DNA from: SpSt-28 sp036824555
GTDB taxonomy: Archaea > Aenigmatarchaeota > Aenigmatarchaeia > CG10238-14 > SpSt-28
DNA: 25,179 nucleotides
NCBI GenBank assembly: GCA_036824555.1
Contig: DAISZX010000003.1
Coordinates: 1-25,179 of the forward strand
Reading direction: 5' to 3'
Shown here piece by piece: positions 15,606 to 22,312 of this stretch. The translations under genes were made by a program, and so were the position numbers. The notes under the pieces are model-generated. The model did no database searches. It saw nothing but the letters and a program-made list of their open reading frames with translations, and was not told the origin of the DNA. Within the stretch, counting starts at the first letter, position 1. Every line of letters begins with the position of its first letter.

Positions 15606-16748
15606 TTCCTCAATCATTTCCTCTATTCTAATCATCTCATTAATTTTTACTATTCTCTCCCCGGAAACTCCTAGCTTAAAATAGTCGGCACCAAAACCCA
15701 CTGCTAAATGAGAAAGTAAGTTATCATCAGTTTCTGCGCTCCTGTGCGAAACAACAACCTTCATACCATTTTTCTTAGCTTCCTTTACAAACTCTAGAGC
15801 ATCTGTTATTGTACCTATTTGGTTTGGCTTAACCAAGACAGCGTTAGTAGCTTTTATGTCCAAGCCAGACCTTAATCTTTTAATATTAGTTGCATATATA
15901 TCATCCCCAACAACTAGGCAATTGGAATTTTTTGTAAATACAGAAAAGCTAACGAAGTCATCTTGATGGAAAGGATCTTCTACGTAAAATAGCTTAAATG
16001 TTCTTGCTAATTCAATCATGTAATCTATTTGTTGCATTGTGGAAAGCTGTTTATCCTTATAAACATACTTTTCGCCATTCCACAAGCTGCTCGCAGCAAC
16101 ATCCAAACCAATTGCCAAATTTTCACTCTTTACTTTAGAAATCAGCTCCAAAATTTTTTCAGTTGGTAAAGAGGTAGTCCATGCTGACTCAAGATTTTTA
16201 TAATAATTAAAGTTAGCATCAATCTTCTTTAATTCTTCACCGAGCTTCAGGTAAGAATCCATTATTTCAGTCATAGAATCTACAAATTTCTCTTGATGCA
16301 CGGGCAAAAGAAGAAATTCTTGTATATCGCTCTGACCTTTCCAGCCACCAGCCACATTGCAAACCGGCCTTGGAATTTTCGGATTTTTGTTTAAGTAAAG
16401 AAAAACTGGAATTCCCTCTTCCAATGCAAAAGCTTTGAGAAAAACGAATGAAATTGCTAGAGCTAAGTTACCACCTATTTCTCTAAAGTCCTCACTCTTA
16501 TCTATTGTTCTCAGCAACTCATCGACTTCCTTTAAGTTGCTAAAATCATCTAAAAAATACTTTTTTATTCTCACAAAATTGCTTACAACACTTTCAAAAG
16601 GAAGATATTTTACCTCATACTTGCTTTTACTTGTTCCAAAAGGAACGCTAGCGTATACTCTCCCTTTTTTAGTTAAAGCCTCCAGTTCTATAGTTTCTTT
16701 AGAGTTGGAAGCGAATACCCTTCTTATTTTTAAGTCCATAACTCTCAT
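15597..16748 (-). CDS. Divergent enolase-family protein
   Basis: Enolase turns 2-phosphoglycerate into phosphoenolpyruvate. The product has 383 residues, against about 410-430 for normal enolase. Conserved parts are D-I-Q-E-F at 141-145, metal ligands D216, E257 (V-E-D-P-F) and D282 (G-D-D), the base K307 (V-K-P-N-Q-I-G), S-H-R-S at 334-337 and K358. Changed parts are the flexible S-G-A-S-T-G loop, here F-G-T-S-K-S at 37-42; the His-bearing loop after G-G, here G-G-W-K-G; the D-E-G-G loop, here L-E-S-A-W; and the D-V-A-A-S-E position, where the catalytic acid Glu is Ser221. It may be a poor or altered enolase or a related enzyme. It ends the ribosomal run, 17 bases after the peptidase. A start at M4 (16739) is possible. 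Confidence 0.85.
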   Translation of the reverse strand: MRVMDLKIRRVFASNSKETIELEALTKKGRVYASVPFGTSKSKYEVKYLPFESVVSNFVRIKKYFLDDFSNLKEVDELLRTIDKSEDFREIGGNLALAISFVFLKAFALEEGIPVFLYLNKNPKIPRPVCNVAGGWKGQSDIQEFLLLPVHQEKFVDSMTEIMDSYLKLGEELKKIDANFNYYKNLESAWTTSLPTEKILELISKVKSENLAIGLDVAASSLWNGEKYVYKDKQLSTMQQIDYMIELARTFKLFYVEDPFHQDDFVSFSVFTKNSNCLVVGDDIYATNIKRLRSGLDIKATNAVLVKPNQIGTITDALEFVKEAKKNGMKVVVSHRSAETDDNLLSHLAVGFGADYFKLGVSGERIVKINEMIRIEEMIEELK

Positions 16749-16765
16749 TAATATTCTTCACTTGT

Positions 16766-17602
16766 TCAAATTAAAGACAAGAGGTTGAGGAAAATTATTA
16801 CTGAGTTTCCATAGAACATTGTAAAAAGTAAGGCTATTGGAAAGGCTGGAGCAAAGCATATACCACTCTTTATGTAAACGTATTTTCTCCCACTCTTTTT
16901 TATTTTCTCTATTTCCTCCTTCGTTACCCCATCCCATCTCTTACTCTCTAGTAAAACATCACCAACTTTGAGCTTAGAAACTGGAATCCTTTTTATGAAG
17001 GACTTTTCTACACTCTTTGAAAAGAGCCATAATAGTATTAAAAGAATGCTGATTGTTGGAGATAGGAAAACGAGTTTTAAAATTACTTCTTTGAAGATCA
17101 TTAAAGAAAAAAGATAGGAAGCTATTGCGAAAATGAAGAATAATATTAGTATGGTTTTGAACGAGTTTCTAACCTGACTTTTAAACATCTTTAAAGCTTT
17201 TTCGTTTTTTAAAGCATAAACCACGGAATAAACTATCATATAAACGCTGCCAAGTAAAAACAAATTTAGTAGGTAAGTGAAGAAGAAGGGGAAGTCATCT
17301 GCAATAATAAAATTTTTCGGTATTAAAAATCCCACGGCGGAAAGCAGAAAAGCATCCCCAGCACCCCATTGACCACCAAAATACATGAAAAAACCGATTA
17401 TTGAGAATATTACTCCATTCATCAAGGATAAAATCAAATTCTCTGCGCTTCCGGAAATTAAAAAGTCCAACAAATTTACTGATATTCCAGATACTATCAT
17501 AAAGATAGGTAAAGCATCTGGTATTTCAGTAGTTTTTAAATCGTAGTAAGAAGCTATTATAGTTCCAGCAAGCGCAATCAAAAAAGCTATAAACTCAAAC
17601 AT
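16766..17602 (-). CDS. Archaeal prepilin/preflagellin peptidase, A24 family
   Basis: A membrane aspartic protease that cuts class III signal peptides of pilins and archaellins. From ATG 17602 it has 278 residues; a TTG start at 17611 would overlap the rps14 stop and is less likely. The two catalytic aspartates are D21 (in D-L-K-T-T-E-I-P-D) and D83 (in the G-A-G-D motif, 80-83). About eight membrane helices are seen. A cytoplasmic-type insert at about 200-240 contains V-G-D-V-L and W-D-G-V-T, a feature of the larger archaeal A24 proteins. It begins 5 bases after the rps14 stop, where rps8 would normally be. No pilin gene is visible nearby. Confidence 0.92.
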   Translation of the reverse strand: MFEFIAFLIALAGTIIASYYDLKTTEIPDALPIFMIVSGISVNLLDFLISGSAENLILSLMNGVIFSIIGFFMYFGGQWGAGDAFLLSAVGFLIPKNFIIADDFPFFFTYLLNLFLLGSVYMIVYSVVYALKNEKALKMFKSQVRNSFKTILILFFIFAIASYLFSLMIFKEVILKLVFLSPTISILLILLWLFSKSVEKSFIKRIPVSKLKVGDVLLESKRWDGVTKEEIEKIKKSGRKYVYIKSGICFAPAFPIALLFTMFYGNSVIIFLNLLSLI

Positions 17603-17607
17603 TTTCT

Positions 17608-17751
17608 TCAACTATACTTTTTAAACCCTATGCTCTCAGCAACTTCTCTAAAGCACTTCCTACAGTAATTTAGACCATATTTTCTTATTACTCCCCTTGT
17701 GGAACCACACCTTCTGCAAGGATGTGTGGCCTTCCCAAATTTTTTTGGCAC
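17608..17751 (-). CDS. rps14: 30S ribosomal protein S14 (zinc-binding type)
   Basis: A small-subunit head protein of 47 residues. Zinc is bound by two CxxC pairs, C12/C15 and C30/C33. The family signature G-V-I-R-K-Y-G-L is at 20-27, and the end G-F-K-K-Y-S is typical of archaeal S14. The start is GTG at 17751, which directly follows the TAG of the upstream 59-residue gene. The bases GGTGG just before supply a Shine-Dalgarno-like site. With no ATG available in this frame, GTG is the only start that gives the normal N-terminus, P-K-K-F-G. Confidence 0.95.
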   Translation of the reverse strand: MPKKFGKATHPCRRCGSTRGVIRKYGLNYCRKCFREVAESIGFKKYS

Positions 17752-17931
17752 CTAACCACCTAGCTCTCCTAGAATTTCTAGTACTCTCAAATCATCAGCG
17801 TTTTCAATTTGCTGAAGTGAGCTAAAGACTCTTGAATATGTTACTTCAAAATTTTTGGAAGCTTCTGCCTTTCTTAATATTAAACCATTAAGTTTATCGG
17901 AAATCTCCAATAAATCTTCTTCATACAACAT
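17752..17931 (-). CDS. Unrecognised 59-residue protein between L5 and S14
   Basis: An ATG at 17931 overlaps the rpl5 stop by 11 bases, is preceded by GGGGAG, and the frame ends with TAG that abuts the rps14 GTG. The product is acidic and predicted mostly helical: a first helix at about 3-28, then a segment E-V-T-Y-S-R-V-F near 32-39, and a short Leu-rich C-terminal helix ending G-E-L-G-G. There are no cysteines and no membrane segment. Archaeal ribosomal operons usually run L5-S14 without a gene here. The tight coupling on both sides makes it very likely translated. Its function is unknown; a ribosome-linked or regulatory role is a guess. Confidence 0.72.
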   Translation of the reverse strand: MLYEEDLLEISDKLNGLILRKAEASKNFEVTYSRVFSSLQQIENADDLRVLEILGELGG

Positions 17932-18418
17932 TTACTCCCCTCTCTCTTAGCCATGAAATAACGTCTTCTCTACCAATAATATGTTTTTTGCCTATTTTAG
18001 CTTTTTTAACTTTTCTTCTTTTGACTCTATATCCAGGTCTCTCTAGAGTTACGCAAACATCGAAACCTAAATTTCCAATATCATGCTGATATTTCACTCC
18101 AGGAAGCTCTATGTATTCGCTTATACCGATGCTAAACGTTCCGTCAGAAATTTGTGAAGCTTTTAAGGTGTTTTTCTTTGCTTCCAAGACTTTTTTCAAG
18201 AATTCCTCTGCTCTTTTTCTTCTTAGAGTCACTTTTACTCCAACGGGCTTACCCTTTGCTATTCCAAAAGTAGACCTCTTCTTAGAATAAGTAATTACTG
18301 GTTTTTGACCAGTGAGCCACTCTAGAAGCTTCTTAGCCCTTTCTATCTTATCCAAATCCCCGCCACAGCCAACATTAACTGTAACTTTTTCAATTCTGAT
18401 TTCTCTCATCTTATTCAT
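17921..18418 (-). CDS. rpl5: 50S ribosomal protein L5
   Basis: It binds 5S rRNA in the central protuberance. The product has 165 residues. The start M-N-K-M-R-E-I-R-I-E-K-V-T-V-N is the usual archaeal form. L-T-G-Q-K-P-V is at 35-41, G-V-K-V-T-L-R-R-K near 59-67, and the C-terminal part carries R-P-G-Y-R-V-K-R-R-K. ATG overlaps the rps4e stop as ATGA, so the two are probably translationally coupled. Confidence 0.97.
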   Translation of the reverse strand: MNKMREIRIEKVTVNVGCGGDLDKIERAKKLLEWLTGQKPVITYSKKRSTFGIAKGKPVGVKVTLRRKRAEEFLKKVLEAKKNTLKASQISDGTFSIGISEYIELPGVKYQHDIGNLGFDVCVTLERPGYRVKRRKVKKAKIGKKHIIGREDVISWLRERGVNVV

Positions 18419-19125
18419 TCACTCACCTTTATAAGAGGCTCTTCCCTTCCAATTACTATTGCATGTTCCTTCAAAACCTCTACCCTCTTACCCTCTACTT
18501 CACAAATAAGCTTTGGCTTAACGTTAAATTTCCCCTCTTTAACTTCAACTATTTTACCCACTTTACCCGCGTTTTGACCGCTCGTTACTAGCACAATATT
18601 CCCTACATCCATCTCCACATAATCCAATATTTCTAAGCTAGGTAGTTTTACTAAGAAAGAGGCATTAGTTCTATACTTGTTCTCATTTACAATTATATTT
18701 TTTCCATCGTTCATGTTGAGCTGAAATCTAGCGCCCCTTATGCTTCTTTTTCCAACAATTTTCAAAATTTTCTTCTTAGCTTCATTTTCGTCGATTTCAA
18801 TTAGTTTTAAACCATTCTTGTGAGGAACCACTCTATAATGCTTGTTAATTTTTGGTATTGAAATTACATCCAGCAAACCAACAGGATATCTATGATCTGT
18901 TCTAACTTTACCATCAACCAAAACCTCCCTACTCTTTATTATTCTCTTCGCTTCTTTTCCAGTTTCTGCTAAACCAAGTATATCTCTAATAATTATCGCA
19001 AGCGGTATGCATTCGTCTTTCTTATGCGGTCCAGGAGATGGAGAAAATGTCCATTTATACTTTTTCTTTGCTATTGGCCAAAAGTCTGGTGCTACTAATC
19101 TTTTAAGATGCCCCACCTTTACCAC
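18415..19125 (-). CDS. rps4e: 30S ribosomal protein S4e
   Basis: An archaeal/eukaryotic small-subunit protein of 236 residues, the usual archaeal length. The N-terminal H-L-K-R-L-V-A-P is at 6-13, and G-P-H-K near 32-35. An S4-like RNA-binding domain spans about 40-105 (K-S-R-E-V-L-V-D-G-K-V-R-T-D). A KOW-type segment lies near 175-200 (G-Q-N-A-G-K-V-G-K-I), and the tail contains I-G-R-E. It overlaps the end of rpl24 by 23 bases and the start of rpl5 by 4, in the standard archaeal order. Confidence 0.97.
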   Translation of the reverse strand: MVKVGHLKRLVAPDFWPIAKKKYKWTFSPSPGPHKKDECIPLAIIIRDILGLAETGKEAKRIIKSREVLVDGKVRTDHRYPVGLLDVISIPKINKHYRVVPHKNGLKLIEIDENEAKKKILKIVGKRSIRGARFQLNMNDGKNIIVNENKYRTNASFLVKLPSLEILDYVEMDVGNIVLVTSGQNAGKVGKIVEVKEGKFNVKPKLICEVEGKRVEVLKEHAIVIGREEPLIKVSE

Positions 19126-19480
19126 GCTCCAATATCTTCATTCTGTACTTATCATCCAGGTTTAATTTTAATATCATTAATTTACTTGGGGATAAAGGAA
19201 CTAAATATTCGGTCCCAACGCTTCTCTTCTTTTTAGCTACATCAACGTAAACTCTGTATTTTTTTGTATCAACCTTAACAACTTTTCCAACCTTTCCCTT
19301 AAACTCACCTCTCATTATCTTAACTTCGTCTCCAGTTCTTAACGGCAAGCTTCTTCTACCATATTTTTCTCTTAGCTCCTTGGATAGATGAGCAGAAATC
19401 ATTTTTCTCCTAACATGCAAAGGAGCTTCGTAAAGGAATTTCCTTTGCTTTCTTGCTTTCTTAGATTTTGGTCTTCTCAT
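19103..19480 (-). CDS. rpl24: 50S ribosomal protein L24
   Basis: A large-subunit assembly protein near the exit tunnel. From ATG 19480 it has 125 residues. A GTG at 19489 in the same frame would add three residues, but the GGGTG site about 6 bases upstream favours ATG. The basic N-terminus S-K-K-A-R-K-Q-R-K-F is followed by A-P-L-H-V-R-R-K. The KOW motif is G-D-E-V-K-I-M-R-G-E-F-K-G-K-V-G-K-V. It lies between rpl14 and rps4e as usual. Confidence 0.96.
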   Translation of the reverse strand: MRRPKSKKARKQRKFLYEAPLHVRRKMISAHLSKELREKYGRRSLPLRTGDEVKIMRGEFKGKVGKVVKVDTKKYRVYVDVAKKKRSVGTEYLVPLSPSKLMILKLNLDDKYRMKILERGKGGAS

Positions 19481-19492
19481 CTTTAGCACCCA

Positions 19493-19891
19493 TCACACAA
19501 TTATAGCAGCTATTTTCCCTATACTCGAAAATCTTTCTATAACTTCCCTAGCTACAGGCCCCTTAATTTCAGTCCCCTTTGGTTCCCCATCCTCGTTAAC
19601 AATAACAGCAGCATTATCTTCAAAAGCAATTCTCGTACCATCAGCTCTCCTATATTCTTTTTTTTGTCTTATTATTACTGCATCAAAAATTTGTTTTCTA
19701 AGTTTAACATCACCCTCTTTAACCACAACCTTAACCATATCACCAACACCAGCCTTTGGAATTCTTCTCCTCTTTCCTTTATATCCTCTAACTGAGATTA
19801 TTTGTAAAATCTTTGCTCCAGTATTATCCGCACAAACTAAATAGCTTCCTACGTTCAAAGCCTTTGTTACGCTAGCTTTTAACGCTTTCAT
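19493..19891 (-). CDS. rpl14: 50S ribosomal protein L14
   Basis: A conserved large-subunit protein at the subunit interface that contacts 16S rRNA. It has 132 residues. C-A-D-N-T-G-A-K is near 20-27, G-V-G-D-M-V-K-V-V-V-K near 48-58, and the C-terminal part contains G-T-E-I-K-G-P-V-A-R-E. The length is normal for archaea. Its ATG overlaps the end of rps17 by 4 bases. Confidence 0.97.
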   Translation of the reverse strand: MKALKASVTKALNVGSYLVCADNTGAKILQIISVRGYKGKRRRIPKAGVGDMVKVVVKEGDVKLRKQIFDAVIIRQKKEYRRADGTRIAFEDNAAVIVNEDGEPKGTEIKGPVAREVIERFSSIGKIAAIIV

Positions 19892-20220
19892 TTTTTCTTC
19901 ACCTGTAGCACCACAAAAGCTTTAGTTTTGCTCAGCTTTCTAGTTTCTCCTATTATTGCCACATCTCCAACTTCAGCATCTATGCATGGAGGTAGATGAG
20001 CATATAGCTTTGAACTTCTTCTTTCATATCTTTCATACTTAGGTAAATAGTGAAAGTACTCCCTTTCTATTATAGCAGTTTTTTGGGGCCTTAAAGAAAC
20101 TATTACACCCTCAAAAAGCCTACCCCTAACCTTTATATTTCCATGCCACGGGCATTTCTTATCATTACACTCTTTTTTAGGCGCTTCCAATCCCTCTATT
20201 CCTAAATTTTTAGCTGCCAT
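19888..20220 (-). CDS. rps17: 30S ribosomal protein S17
   Basis: An OB-fold protein that binds 16S rRNA. From ATG 20220 it has 110 residues. A GTG at 20226 would add two residues, but AGGTG lies just before the ATG. The archaeal N-terminal part has the C-x4-C segment before P-W-H-G, then I-K-V-R-G-R and the basic R-Y-E-R-R-S-S-K, and G-D-V-A-I-I-G-E-T-R-K-L-S-K-T-K near the end, which is the S17 signature. It is the first visible gene of the ribosomal run; rpl29 and others that normally precede it are missing here. Confidence 0.96.
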   Translation of the reverse strand: MAAKNLGIEGLEAPKKECNDKKCPWHGNIKVRGRLFEGVIVSLRPQKTAIIEREYFHYLPKYERYERRSSKLYAHLPPCIDAEVGDVAIIGETRKLSKTKAFVVLQVKKK

Positions 20221-20268
20221 ACACACACCTATAATTCTAATTCTTTAGGTTTAAAGATAAAAAAATTA

Positions 20269-20676
20269 ATGTTCGAGTTAATAACCTTTATCCTGCTTCT
20301 AATCATAATTTATTTACTCTACAAAAATTTGGAGTGGAGATTTAAGTTTGAAGAAAAAGTTAAAAGGTATATTGAGGAAAAGGAAGAAGAAATTAGAAAG
20401 GATGCAATAGAAAGAAGCTCTAAAATCCTATCTGCAAAGGCGTTGGAAAAGCTTGTCCCACTTTTAAAAAATTTTGGTCATTCTCCACATGACGTAAGGT
20501 GGTTGGGGGATCCAATCGATTTGATTGTTTTTGATGGGGTCTCAGAGAATGATCCGAGAAAAATAACTTTTGTGGAAATAAAGCATGGTAAGAGCGACCT
20601 AACGGAAAAACAGAGAAAGATTAAGCGTATAATAGAAGAGGGGAAAGTTTTTTGGGAGGAAGTGAGAATAGAATAA
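20269..20676 (+). CDS. Membrane-anchored PD-(D/E)XK nuclease related to archaeal Holliday junction resolvase
   Basis: The product has 135 residues. An N-terminal membrane helix at 3-18 is followed by a charged helical stalk (about 25-60). The nuclease domain has D84 in D-P-I-D-L-I-V-F-D-G and E103-I-K105 in F-V-E-I-K-H-G-K-S, then L-T-E-K-Q-R-K near 111-117; this is the PD-(D/E)XK metal site. The pattern matches the predicted secreted endonuclease group distantly related to archaeal Hjc (COG4741). Topology is uncertain: the basic stalk right after the helix favours a cytoplasmic domain, whereas the family is annotated as secreted. It is divergent from the S17 operon. Confidence 0.85.
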   Translation: MFELITFILLLIIIYLLYKNLEWRFKFEEKVKRYIEEKEEEIRKDAIERSSKILSAKALEKLVPLLKNFGHSPHDVRWLGDPIDLIVFDGVSENDPRKITFVEIKHGKSDLTEKQRKIKRIIEEGKVFWEEVRIE

Positions 20677-20750
20677 AAAAAGAATAAAAAACACAGAAGC
20701 TCAAAAGCTCATTGTCTTTCTTTCTTCTTCTTTGCCATTTAGCTCTTACC

Positions 20751-20772
20751 TGGGTCCCAATCAGGGAACCCA
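20751..20772. repeat. GC-rich hairpin in an AT-rich spacer
   Basis: The arms TGGGTCCC and GGGAACCCA form an 8-bp stem with one bulged A and a 5-base loop. It lies in the 190-base gap between the nuclease gene and the zinc-finger gene. On the minus strand it is followed by a 9-codon frame (ATG to TGA, 20741-20712). It could be part of a small RNA, a terminator-like structure or a remnant gene. Confidence 0.35.
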
Positions 20773-20837
20773 ATATAATTTTACAATTTCTCACTTAAAT
20801 AATTTTCCCTCATTTTTCGAATCTTGAGAAAAAAAGC

Positions 20838-20845
20838 TTTTTATT
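20838..20845 (+). promoter_or_regulatory. TATA-like element for the zinc-finger gene
   Basis: TTTTTATT begins 29 bases before the GTG at 20867. The spacing supports this GTG as a leaderless start codon. Confidence 0.4.
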
Positions 20846-20866
20846 GTTCGCTACCAATCATTAAGC

Positions 20867-21094
20867 GTGAAAATAAAAATCTCCGCCACATTTTATGGAA
20901 AATGTGATATTTGTGGAAAAGAAGGACTTGCTTTTAAGGTTGGAGATGAGGAGACTAAAAAGGTTGTTACTATTTGCGAGGAGTGCGTTAAGAAATATGG
21001 TAATAATAGAGCAAGCGAGATGATAGAAAAGTTTGGGGTTAAAGATGAGGAATCCTTTTTTCCTGGAGTTAAAAACTTGAGCGAAAATAATTAG
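20867..21094 (+). CDS. Small zinc-finger protein, function unknown
   Basis: The protein has 75 residues and starts with GTG; no ATG in frame would keep the first strand. Two CxxC pairs, C13/C16 (C-D-I-C-G-K) and C37/C40 (C-E-E-C), frame a beta hairpin, like a treble-clef or zinc-ribbon knuckle. The remainder is a charged helix and a short tail. There is no membrane segment. The next gene, an exported or membrane-bound nuclease, starts 24 bases later and has no promoter of its own that I can see, so the two are probably co-transcribed. I recognise no specific family. Confidence 0.75.
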   Translation: MKIKISATFYGKCDICGKEGLAFKVGDEETKKVVTICEECVKKYGNNRASEMIEKFGVKDEESFFPGVKNLSENN

Positions 21095-21117
21095 TTCAAA
21101 GAGACGAATTTTTAGAA

Positions 21118-21882
21118 ATGGTGTCAGCGAAGGAAGCATTCATAATTTCGCTTCTTTTAACATTAGCTATATTCATTTTTGATTTTGTCTCAAAAAGCGG
21201 GTTTTTGGTTCTAGAAAGAAAGAGTTATAGTGTTTTAAGAGTTATTGATGGAGATACGGTAGAATTATCAAATGGAGAAAGGATTAGGCTCATAGGAATA
21301 AATGCCCCAGAGCTAGATGATTACTTTGGTAAAGATGCGAAAGAATTTTTGTCTAAAATGGTTGAGGGGAAAAATGTTTACTTGGAGCATGATTTGAGAT
21401 TGAAAGATGATTTTGAAAGAACATTAGCTTTTGTTTTTGTCGATGGCAGAAATGTTAATGTCGAAATGGTTAGAAATGGGTTTGCTCATACTTTCGAAGT
21501 AAATAAAATTTCGAAATATGTAAAAGAGCTTAAGGAAGCAGAAGCTATGGCGATGGAAAGACAAGTTGGTATCTGGAAAAGGTCAAACATCTCATGCATA
21601 AAACTCTTGGATTTAAAGGTTTATGGAGAAGAAAAGGTTGTCCTTAAGAACAATTGTAATTTTTCAATTCAGTTAGAAAATTGGAGTTTAAAGGATGAGA
21701 GCAACAATCGATTTGTATTTCCAAACTATTTGTTTAAAGAAGGCGAAATAATTGAGATTTATTCTACTAACATGAGCTCAAAATTTTCATTTAGAAAGAA
21801 GTTTCCAATTTGGAATAGAGAGGGAGATACTTTGTTTCTAAGAGATTCTTTTGGCTATCTTGTTCTGTTTTATCGCTACTAA
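21118..21882 (+). CDS. Membrane-anchored thermonuclease with lamin-tail-like C-terminal domain
   Basis: A staphylococcal-nuclease-type enzyme that should cut DNA and RNA with calcium. It has 254 residues. A membrane helix or signal anchor lies at 7-24. The SNase domain spans about 36-155: D44-G-D46-T47 for metal, R57 and E65 in R-L-I-G-I-N-A-P-E, and R101 in E-R-T-L-A, so the catalytic Arg-Glu-Arg set is present. Residues about 160-254 form a beta-rich domain with N-W-S-L-K-D and G-D-T-L-F-L-R-D, patterns of the lamin-tail (LTD) domain that often follows exported nucleases. It probably acts outside the cell, perhaps in feeding on nucleic acids. It overlaps the CBS gene by 4 bases, tail to tail. 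Confidence 0.9.
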   Translation: MVSAKEAFIISLLLTLAIFIFDFVSKSGFLVLERKSYSVLRVIDGDTVELSNGERIRLIGINAPELDDYFGKDAKEFLSKMVEGKNVYLEHDLRLKDDFERTLAFVFVDGRNVNVEMVRNGFAHTFEVNKISKYVKELKEAEAMAMERQVGIWKRSNISCIKLLDLKVYGEEKVVLKNNCNFSIQLENWSLKDESNNRFVFPNYLFKEGEIIEIYSTNMSSKFSFRKKFPIWNREGDTLFLRDSFGYLVLFYRY

Positions 21883-22307
21883 CCACCAGCAAACTTTCCG
21901 GCATTTAATGAAATTAGCGAAGCAATACTAGCAACTATTTTTGGCTCAACTATTGCTATGTCGCTAACAGTTATTATTCCAACCAGCTTTTCATTCATCA
22001 ATACTGGAAGTCTCTTTATTTTATTCTTCACCATCAAATCGACAGCTTTTTCCAAAGGTTCATCTGCTTGTATTGTTATGACATTTTTGGTAGCTATTTC
22101 CCCTATCGTGACTTTATCTGGGTCCTTTCCTTCTCCTATAGCTTTTAGAATATCTGTACTAGTTACTATTCCAACTAATTTTTCATCTTCCATTATAACT
22201 AAGCTACCCATATTCATTTCTCCCATTACTCTAGCGGCCTCTCTCAAAGTTACTATCGGCTTTGCAACTACCACATTCTTATTCATCACATCTTTCACTA
22301 ACAACAT
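21879..22307 (-). CDS. CBS-pair domain protein
   Basis: The product has 142 residues made almost wholly of two CBS repeats, about 5-58 and 68-125. Each ends in a G-I-V-T/G-I-I-T-x-x-D-I motif (near 46-53 and 109-116), which usually binds the ribose of an adenine nucleotide. Such stand-alone pairs act as energy or nucleotide sensors for a partner protein. The C-terminal 20 residues are hydrophobic with Ala, Ser and Gly. It lies 5 bases downstream of the membrane-protein gene on the same strand, so that protein is a candidate partner. No catalytic domain is present. Confidence 0.92.
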   Translation of the reverse strand: MLLVKDVMNKNVVVAKPIVTLREAARVMGEMNMGSLVIMEDEKLVGIVTSTDILKAIGEGKDPDKVTIGEIATKNVITIQADEPLEKAVDLMVKNKIKRLPVLMNEKLVGIITVSDIAIVEPKIVASIASLISLNAGKFAGG

Positions 22308-22312
22308 AATTT

